Assembly (NCBI GenBank): GCA_020354085.1
Contig: CP070641.1
Location: forward strand, 648,027 to 653,105
Direction of reading: 5' to 3'
Source of the DNA: Pseudomonadota bacterium
GTDB taxonomy: Bacteria; Pseudomonadota; Gammaproteobacteria; Acidiferrobacterales; Sulfurifustaceae
DNA: 5,079 nt
This document shows, piece by piece, positions 1-4,035 of the stretch. The translations under genes and the position numbers were made by a program. The notes beneath the pieces are model-generated. The model did no database searches. It saw only the letters and a program-made list of their open reading frames with translations, and was not told where the DNA came from. How positions within the stretch are numbered: position 1 is the stretch's first letter; every line of letters begins with the position of its first letter.

Positions 1-465
1 GGCGGCGCCAACGAGGCCGCCATGGCCCTGATCTCGCGCTTCAAGGCTGCCACCGAGGCAAGTGCCGAAGTGCAAGACATGCTCAAGAAAAAAGAAAAGA
101 TCATGGGCTTCGGGCATGCGGTCTACAGCAAGTCCGACCCACGCAACGTTGTGATCAAGGAATGGGCACGCGAACTGGCAAAGGACGCTGGCAACACGAC
201 GCTGTTCCCGGTCTCGGAGGCAATCGAGAAGATCATGTGGGACGAGAAGAAACTCTTCCCCAATCTCGACTTCTATTCCGCGACGAGCTACCACCTGATG
301 GGTGTGCCAACTCCACTATTCACGCCGCTCTTCGTGTGCTCGCGCATCGCCGGTTGGGCGGCGCATGTTATGGAACAACGTGCCGACAATCGATTAATCC
401 GGCCGAACGCCGAGTACATCGGTCCACCGCAGCGCAAATATGTTCCGATCGAGCAGCGTGGTTAG
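1..465 (+). CDS. prpC: 2-methylcitrate synthase, C-terminal part (5' end outside window)
   Basis: The enzyme condenses propionyl-CoA with oxaloacetate to give 2-methylcitrate, the entry step of the cytosolic methylcitrate cycle. The open frame runs from base 1 with G-G-A-N-E, the segment that follows the first active-site His in citrate-synthase-fold enzymes, to the TAG at 463-465. It gives 154 codons of a protein that is usually about 380-390 residues, so roughly 60% is missing on the left. Visible family landmarks are G-F-G-H-A-V-Y with the second catalytic His (codon 115-117), F-P-N-L-D-F-Y-S-A with the catalytic Asp (codon 268-270), G-V-P-T-P-L-F-T-P-L-F-V, and the C-terminal G-W-A-A-H...E-Q-R...N-R-L-I-R-P substrate and CoA-site segment. 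Methylcitrate rather than plain citrate synthase is favoured by the G-W-A-A-H-V-M-E-Q-R and Y-I-G-P style of the C-terminus and by prpD downstream. A bifunctional citrate/methylcitrate synthase cannot be excluded. The ATG at base 22 is internal, not the start. Confidence 0.93.
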   Translation, partial: GGANEAAMALISRFKAATEASAEVQDMLKKKEKIMGFGHAVYSKSDPRNVVIKEWARELAKDAGNTTLFPVSEAIEKIMWDEKKLFPNLDFYSATSYHLMGVPTPLFTPLFVCSRIAGWAAHVMEQRADNRLIRPNAEYIGPPQRKYVPIEQRG

Positions 466-515
466 CGTATTGAGTTCCACCACGGGCCGTGCGCCGGCCG
501 CAAAACTCTTCAATT

Positions 516-523
516 AAGGAGGT
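516..523 (+). promoter_or_regulatory. Strong ribosome binding site for the DUF4156 lipoprotein
   Basis: AAGGAGGT is an eight-base match to the anti-Shine-Dalgarno sequence. GGAGG ends five bases before the ATG at 528. This decides the start: an in-frame GTG at 489 would add 13 polar residues before the signal peptide and has no such site. It is the best ribosome binding site in the window, so the lipoprotein is probably translated well even inside a longer prp transcript. Confidence 0.85.
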
Positions 524-527
524 ACCC

Positions 528-845
528 ATGTTTCGGAAAATGCAGCAGCTAGTTTTCTCCATCGCGACGGTCGCTTTACTTGCAGGCTGTGCGTATGTCG
601 ACACGACCGAGGAAGGCCGCAAAGTGCGCGTGGTAACGGCGGCGGAAACGAAGGACTGCAAGCATCTCGGAAAAGTCCGCGTGAACGTCGCGAAGATGGC
701 GCGGGGGGAGAAGTTCGTGCGTGAAGACCTGATCCATCTGGCGCAGAACAATGCCGCCAAGAACGGTGCCGATACCATCGCCCCGGCCGACGAGCCGAAG
801 GACGGCGAGCAGTCGTTCGACATGTACAAGTGCGTCAAACCCTAG
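528..845 (+). CDS. DUF4156-type small lipoprotein
   Basis: Predicted lipoprotein of 105 residues, of the DUF4156 family (E. coli YjeI is a member); its function is not known to me. A short basic N-terminus (M-F-R-K-M) and a hydrophobic stretch at about residues 8-19 lead to the lipobox L18-A19-G20-C21. Cys21 would be lipidated after signal peptidase II cleavage, leaving a mature protein of 85 residues. Ala22 rather than Asp after the Cys argues against inner-membrane retention under the enterobacterial rule, so outer-membrane anchoring is likely. The mature part has the family pattern: E-G-x-K-V-R-V near 29-35, D-C-K-x-L-G-K-V at 43-50, N-x-A-A-x-x-G-A-D-T-I at 74-84, and D-G-E-Q-x-F...Y-K-C at 92-102. 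Cys44 and Cys102 could form a periplasmic disulfide. It lies 62 bases after prpC and 35 before prpD, all on one strand, which is unexpected for a cytosolic pathway cluster. The family call rests on recalled pattern similarity. Confidence 0.85.
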   Translation: MFRKMQQLVFSIATVALLAGCAYVDTTEEGRKVRVVTAAETKDCKHLGKVRVNVAKMARGEKFVREDLIHLAQNNAAKNGADTIAPADEPKDGEQSFDMYKCVKP

Positions 846-864
846 CGGAAGCACCAACGAATGC

Positions 865-870
865 GTGATC
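865..870 (+). promoter_or_regulatory. Partial ribosome binding site and start constraint for prpD
   Basis: GTGATC matches the 3' portion of the extended anti-Shine-Dalgarno complement (GGTGATC minus one base) and lies ten bases before the ATG at 881, a rather long spacing. The TGA at 866-868, inside this site, is in frame with prpD. The ATG at 881 is the first start codon after it, which fixes the longest possible prpD. Confidence 0.45.
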
Positions 871-880
871 GCGTCGCACC

Positions 881-2314
881 ATGAGCCACCGCACTTCGGA
901 AAGCAACATCCGCCCTGCTCCCGACCAGGAACTGGTCGACGTTGCTGAGTATGTCGTCAACTACAAGATCGACAGCCAAGAGGCGTACGAGACCGCGCGC
1001 TACTGTTTGATGGACAGTCTCGGTTGCGCGTTTCTGGCGCTCAAATATCCGGAGTGCGCCCGGCACCTGGGACCGATTGTGCCCGGCACGACGGTGCCGA
1101 ACGGTGCGCGCGTGCCAGGAACAAACTACGAGCTCGATCCAGTGAAGGCCGCCTTCGACATCGGCGCGCTGGTGCGCTGGCTCGATTTCAACGACACTTG
1201 GCTGGCGGCAGAATGGGGGCACCCGAGCGATAACCTGGGCGCGATCCTGGCGGTGGCGGACTTTCTAAGCCGCCGCGGCAAGCCGATCTCAATGCGCGAT
1301 GTGTTCACGTGGATGATCAAGGCGCACGAGATACAGGGGGTGATGGCGCTCGAAAACAGCTTCAACCGCGTCGGTCTCGACCACGTCGTGCTGGTAAAGC
1401 TGGCATCGGCTGCGGTCACAACCGCCATGCTCGGCGGCACCAAGCAACAGATTCTCGATGCGCTGTCGCAAGTCTGGGTTGATGGACAGTCGTTGCGCAC
1501 CTACCGACACGCGCCCAACGCCGGGCCACGCAAGTCGTGGGCGGCAGGCGATGCGACCAGCCGCGCCGTGCGCCTCGCATTGATGACGATGCAGGGCGAA
1601 ATCGGCTATCCCTCGGCGCTCACCGCCAAGACTTGGGGATTCTACGACGTCTCGTTCCAGGGCAACCGCTTCAAGTTCCAGCGCCCCTACGGCAGCTACG
1701 TGATGGAGCAGATTCTGTTCAAGATCTCCTTCCCCGCCGAGTTCCACTCGCAGACGGCAGTCGAGTGCGCGGTTAAGCTACACCCGCAGGCCGAGGATCG
1801 ATTAGGAGACATCGAGCGCATCGTACTCACGACGCACGAATCGGCGATCCGCATCATCAGCAAGACCGGACCGCTACACAACTACGCCGACCGCGACCAT
1901 TGCCTGCAATACATGGTGGCGGTCGGCCTCATCAAGGGCAATCTCACCGCCGACGACTACGAAGATCACGCCGCCGCCGACCCACGCATCGACCAACTGC
2001 GTAACAAAATGAAAGTGGTTGAGGATCCACGCTACTCGCGCGAATATCATGAGCCGGCCAAGCGCTCGATCGCTAACGCCGTGCAGGTTTTCTTCAACGA
2101 CGGCACCTCGACCGAGAAGATCGAGATCGAGTACCCGATCGGCCATCGCCGCCGCCGCGCCGAGGGCATCCCGGTGCTGGTGGCCAAGTTCCGCGACGCG
2201 CTCGCCTCGCGCTTTCCCGACAAGCAGGCCAAGGTGATACTTGACTTGTGCCAGGACACGCCGCGCCTAGAGCGCATGCCGGTGCGTGAATTCATGCAAC
2301 TGATGGTGATCTGA
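881..2314 (+). CDS. prpD: 2-methylcitrate dehydratase PrpD (MmgE/PrpD family)
   Basis: This cytosolic enzyme dehydrates 2-methylcitrate to 2-methyl-cis-aconitate, the second step of the methylcitrate cycle, without an Fe-S cluster. The 477 residues nearly match the 483 I recall for E. coli PrpD, and the two align almost end to end. Shared blocks include the N-terminal R-P-x-x-D-x-E-(L/I)-V-D, G-P-I-V-P-G-T, W-L-D-F-N-D-T-W (100-107), G-H-P-S-D-N-L (113-119), K-A-H-E-I-Q-G (147-153), R-V-G-L-D-H (163-168), R-K-S-W-A-A-G-D-A-T-S-R (217-228), F-K-I-S-F-P-A-E-F-H (280-289) and a C-terminal Y-P-I-G-H-x-R-R-R. By analogy with the related cis-aconitate decarboxylase, active-site candidates are D102/D105, H114, H149 or H168, K218 and K281; this mapping is inferred. 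An in-frame TGA at 866-868 rules out a longer start. Having prpD rather than acnD/prpF beside prpC defines the PrpD-type version of the pathway. No frameshift or missing block is seen. Confidence 0.97.
   Translation: MSHRTSESNIRPAPDQELVDVAEYVVNYKIDSQEAYETARYCLMDSLGCAFLALKYPECARHLGPIVPGTTVPNGARVPGTNYELDPVKAAFDIGALVRWLDFNDTWLAAEWGHPSDNLGAILAVADFLSRRGKPISMRDVFTWMIKAHEIQGVMALENSFNRVGLDHVVLVKLASAAVTTAMLGGTKQQILDALSQVWVDGQSLRTYRHAPNAGPRKSWAAGDATSRAVRLALMTMQGEIGYPSALTAKTWGFYDVSFQGNRFKFQRPYGSYVMEQILFKISFPAEFHSQTAVECAVKLHPQAEDRLGDIERIVLTTHESAIRIISKTGPLHNYADRDHCLQYMVAVGLIKGNLTADDYEDHAAADPRIDQLRNKMKVVEDPRYSREYHEPAKRSIANAVQVFFNDGTSTEKIEIEYPIGHRRRRAEGIPVLVAKFRDALASRFPDKQAKVILDLCQDTPRLERMPVREFMQLMVI
2305..2311 (+). 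promoter_or_regulatory. Ribosome binding site for acuI inside the end of prpD
   Basis: GGTGATC is an exact seven-base match to the 3' part of the extended anti-Shine-Dalgarno complement. It encodes the last prpD residues, overlaps the stop by no base beyond its edge, and sits five bases before the ATG at 2317. With the prpD TGA at 2312-2314, this suggests translational coupling of acuI to prpD. Confidence 0.6.
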
Positions 2315-2316
2315 AC

Positions 2317-3312
2317 ATGGCCAAAACCTTCAAGGCGTTGTTGCTCGAGGAGCAGGACAAAAAGATCAACGCGTCGTTCCGGGAACTCCGCGAGGACCAG
2401 CTCCCGGAAGGGGACGTGACGGTGGCAGTGGAGTATTCGAGCCTCAACTACAAAGACGGCATGGCGATCAAAGGTCTTGGCAAGCTGGTGCGCAAGTATC
2501 CGCATGTGCCGGGCATCGACCTCGCCGGCACCGTCGCGGCAAGCAGCAACCCAGCGCACAAACCCGGCGACAAGGTGGTGCTTACCGGTTGGCGCGTGGG
2601 CGAGTGGCACTGGGGCGGTTACGCGCAATTGGCGCGCGTGAAGGCCGAGTGGTTGCTGCCGCTGCCCGCGGAGCTGTCTCCGCAACAGGCGATGGCGATC
2701 GGCACTGCCGGCATCGCTGCCATGCAGGCCGTCATGGCGCTCGAGGAACACGGGCTCAAGCCCGACCAGGGCGAGGTGCTGGTCACGGGCGCGACCGGCG
2801 GCGTCGGATCGCTGGCCGTGTTGTTGCTCGCCAACCTCGGTTACAAGGTCGCTGCGTCAACCGGACGCAAGGAACTGCACGACTACCTCAACCAGCTCGG
2901 CGCACAGGTCATAATCCATCGCGCCGAGCTGTCCGCGCCCAGCGAACGGCCGTTGGAGCCGGAACGCTGGGTGGGCTGTGTGGATAGCGTCGGCGGGACA
3001 ACGCTCGCACGCGTCTTGGCGCAGACCAAGTACCGCTGCTCGGTGACATCCGTCGGACTCGCCGGCGGCAACAAGCTCGAAACTACGGTGCTGCCGTTTC
3101 TCCTGCGCGGGGTGAACCTGCTTGGCATCGATTCGGCCATGTGTCCGATCGAGCGCCGCAAGCAGGTGTGGGCGCGTCTCGCCAAGGATCTGCCGCGCGC
3201 CAAGCTCGATGCCATCACCACCGTCGCGCCGCTCGGCGATCTGATCAAGCTGGCCGACGAGATCCTCCAGGGCCACATCCGCGGCCGCACGGTCATCGAC
3301 ATGAACGCCTAG
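2317..3312 (+). CDS. acuI: Acrylyl-CoA reductase (NADPH), AcuI/YhdH family
   Basis: AcuI reduces acryloyl-CoA to propionyl-CoA with NADPH in the cytosol. It is a zinc-free medium-chain dehydrogenase/reductase. The 331 residues match the usual 325-335. The N-terminal GroES-like domain covers about residues 1-125 and carries S-S-L-N-Y-K-D (41-47), P-G-I-D-L-A-G-T-V (65-73), G-D-K-V-V-L-T-G-W (84-92) and W-G-G-Y-A (99-103), all typical of YhdH/AcuI. The Rossmann domain has G-T-A-G (129-132), the dinucleotide loop G-A-T-G-G-V-G-S (158-165) and S-T-G-R (181-184), where Ser and Arg fit the 2'-phosphate of NADPH. D-S-V-G-G follows further on, and the C-terminal G-R-T-V-I-D is the family ending. It starts two bases after prpD, so it is probably cotranscribed. 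Its product is the PrpC substrate, so context strongly supports acryloyl-CoA as the physiological substrate. Another enoyl-type substrate remains possible because YhdH-like proteins act on several quinones or enones in vitro. Confidence 0.93.
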   Translation: MAKTFKALLLEEQDKKINASFRELREDQLPEGDVTVAVEYSSLNYKDGMAIKGLGKLVRKYPHVPGIDLAGTVAASSNPAHKPGDKVVLTGWRVGEWHWGGYAQLARVKAEWLLPLPAELSPQQAMAIGTAGIAAMQAVMALEEHGLKPDQGEVLVTGATGGVGSLAVLLLANLGYKVAASTGRKELHDYLNQLGAQVIIHRAELSAPSERPLEPERWVGCVDSVGGTTLARVLAQTKYRCSVTSVGLAGGNKLETTVLPFLLRGVNLLGIDSAMCPIERRKQVWARLAKDLPRAKLDAITTVAPLGDLIKLADEILQGHIRGRTVIDMNA

Positions 3313-3330
3313 CGACGAAGGTTTCGTTGC
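3312..3330 (+). terminator. Hairpin in the convergent gap, possible weak bidirectional terminator
   Basis: GCGACGAA (3312-3319) pairs with TTCGTTGC (3323-3330) around a three-base GGT loop: an eight-pair stem with one G-U pair. It starts on the last base of the acuI stop codon. A ten-base palindrome, GCCCGCGGGC (3329-3338), follows directly. No T-tract follows on either strand, so it is not a standard intrinsic terminator. Its place between convergent genes makes a role in ending or trimming both transcripts plausible. Confidence 0.35.
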
Positions 3331-3343
3331 CCGCGGGCCTGTA

Positions 3344-3760
3344 TTACTTGGCTCCTAGCACTTTGGCCGCGCGCCGTGCGTCCTTGGGTTTTACCCATAG
3401 GATTGCGCCGAAGCGCTCTTCGCCGCCGCATACGGCGTTCACCGCAATCACGTTGATCTTGGCATCGGCGAGCTTTGACAACACGCGTGCCACGGCGCCC
3501 GGACGATCGCCGCCCTGGACGAGAAAGCAGCCCTTCTTCGAGCGCAGCTTGAGCTTTGCGCTCTTGGCGACAGCCTTGAAGGACTTGGCATCCTCGGGGA
3601 TGAAATCGACCTGCGAGCGCTTGGCGCTCAGTGGAAAGCCGGTGAACGCCAGCAGATTGATGTGGCCGGAGCTCAGCGCCTCAAGCAGCCATGCCGCCTC
3701 GCCCGGCCGGTTGGGAACTTCCATGGCGAAATACTCGACATGTCGTATCTTGTCCACCAT
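3344..3760 (-). CDS. Tandem ACT-domain protein (COG4747-like)
   Basis: Small cytosolic protein of 138 residues made of two ACT-type ligand-binding modules, with no catalytic domain. The first (about 5-70) has V-P-N-R-P-G-E (15-21) in the usual turn before helix 1, then H-I-N-L at 33-36. The second (about 76-136) has G-G-D-R-P-G-A (83-89) and K-I-N-V at 101-104, so the two halves repeat the same pattern: (N/D)-R-P-G, about 14 residues, then I-N. ACT domains typically bind amino acids or other small ligands and often regulate enzymes; which ligand or partner applies here is unknown. The size and organisation recall the stand-alone ACT proteins of COG4747, from memory. The start is fixed by GGGAGG (3767-3772, - strand) six bases upstream of the ATG. 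The gene converges on acuI with 31 bases between stops, and diverges from the tartrate dehydrogenase gene, so it is probably monocistronic. Confidence 0.85.
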   Translation of the reverse strand: MVDKIRHVEYFAMEVPNRPGEAAWLLEALSSGHINLLAFTGFPLSAKRSQVDFIPEDAKSFKAVAKSAKLKLRSKKGCFLVQGGDRPGAVARVLSKLADAKINVIAVNAVCGGEERFGAILWVKPKDARRAAKVLGAK

Positions 3761-3766
3761 TGCTGG

Positions 3767-3772
3767 CCTCCC
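3767..3772 (-). promoter_or_regulatory. Ribosome binding site of the ACT-domain gene
   Basis: On the - strand this reads GGGAGG, six bases before the ATG (3760-3758). It is a strong Shine-Dalgarno at a good distance and supports that start. Confidence 0.75.
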
Positions 3773-3781
3773 AGTTGGCTG

Positions 3782-3799
3782 CGTCGTTTAAGAACGACG
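3782..3799. promoter_or_regulatory. Perfect 7-bp inverted repeat near the ACT-gene transcript start
   Basis: CGTCGTT (3782-3788) and AACGACG (3793-3799) are exact reverse complements separated by TAAG. The repeat lies immediately downstream of the - strand -10 candidate (3808-3803), covering the expected transcription start at about 3796. As DNA it looks like an 18-base operator; as RNA it would be only partly inside the leader. An operator is the better reading, but no regulator is visible in the window. Confidence 0.4.
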
Positions 3800-3802
3800 T
3801 CG

Positions 3803-3831
3803 ATCATACTCCGGAGCGCGCTCGCGCGCAG
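3803..3831 (-). promoter_or_regulatory. Candidate promoter for the ACT-domain gene
   Basis: Read on the - strand, TATGAT (3808-3803) is a five-of-six match to the sigma-70 -10 box. Seventeen bases upstream, CTGCGC (3831-3826) is a poor -35. The spacer contains the palindrome GAGCGCGCTC (3814-3823). A good -10 with a weak -35 suggests an activator or low basal expression. The predicted leader is about 35 bases. Confidence 0.45.
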
Positions 3832-3964
3832 CCGGTTTTAGGATTGGCGGTGCACTCCCCGCGATCAAGGTGGGCCTGCCCTTCGGCATCACAAGGGATA
3901 TGCGGGCGATACACGCTTTGGTAACTATCGTTTCGCCTGGCAGAACTTCACACCGCGGGCTCTT

Positions 3965-3985
3965 GCTTTGCGCCAACTGCAAAGC
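3965..3985. promoter_or_regulatory. Perfect 7-7-7 inverted repeat, candidate operator (LysR-like spacing)
   Basis: GCTTTGC (3965-3971) and GCAAAGC (3979-3985) are exact reverse complements around a seven-base centre. The inner core TTGC-N7-GCAA contains the T-N11-A pattern (3969 to 3981) common in LysR-type sites. It overlaps the -35 region and spacer of the promoter ahead of the tartrate/D-malate dehydrogenase gene. E. coli dmlA is controlled by the LysR-type DmlR, so a LysR regulator is a reasonable guess, but none is encoded in this window. Confidence 0.45.
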
Positions 3986-3994
3986 GTTTAGAAT
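3968..3994 (+). promoter_or_regulatory. Candidate promoter of the tartrate/D-malate dehydrogenase gene
   Basis: TAGAAT (3989-3994) is a five-of-six -10 box. TTGCGC (3968-3973) can serve as a -35 with a short 15-base spacer; nearby alternatives fit worse. Transcription would start near 4001, giving a leader of about 35 bases. The inverted repeat at 3965-3985 covers the -35 region and most of the spacer, so a bound protein would directly affect polymerase. Confidence 0.45.
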
Positions 3995-4022
3995 CGATCC
4001 TTTGCCAACCAGCGAAAATCGT

Positions 4023-4026
4023 GGAG
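4023..4026 (+). promoter_or_regulatory. Ribosome binding site supporting the ATG at 4036
   Basis: GGAG lies nine bases before the ATG at 4036. An in-frame GTG at 4021 overlaps this site and would add only five residues (V-E-R-I-S) with no ribosome binding site of its own, so the ATG is preferred. Confidence 0.55.
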
Positions 4027-4035
4027 CGGATCAGC

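Noticed and set aside
481..501. GC-rich symmetry (CACGG-G-CCGTG, then GCCGGC) between prpC and the lipoprotein gene as a terminator
   Set aside because: The first repeat has a one-base centre, too small for a hairpin loop, no T-tract follows, and I see no promoter downstream, so an intra-operon terminator is not supported.
489..527. GTG at 489 as the start of the lipoprotein gene
   Set aside because: It would put 13 polar residues ahead of the signal peptide, while the ATG at 528 has a near-perfect Shine-Dalgarno.
368..838. 156-residue - strand open frame over prpC and the lipoprotein gene
   Set aside because: It is antisense to two supported genes and has no motif or plausible start context.
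2047..2751. 234-residue open frame on the - strand across the prpD/acuI junction
   Set aside because: It is antisense to two well-supported enzymes, has low-complexity composition with no recognisable motif, and is a typical GC-rich shadow frame.
3141..3791. 216-residue open frame on the + strand over the acuI end and antisense to the ACT gene
   Set aside because: Its N-terminus is Arg/Ala-rich shadow of acuI and the rest is antisense to the ACT protein, which has a strong ribosome site and duplicated motifs.
3788..3982. 64-residue - strand open frame in the divergent intergenic region
   Set aside because: It needs a TTG start, has no clear ribosome site, overlaps both candidate promoters, and I recognise no family. 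A decayed remnant is possible but unsupported.
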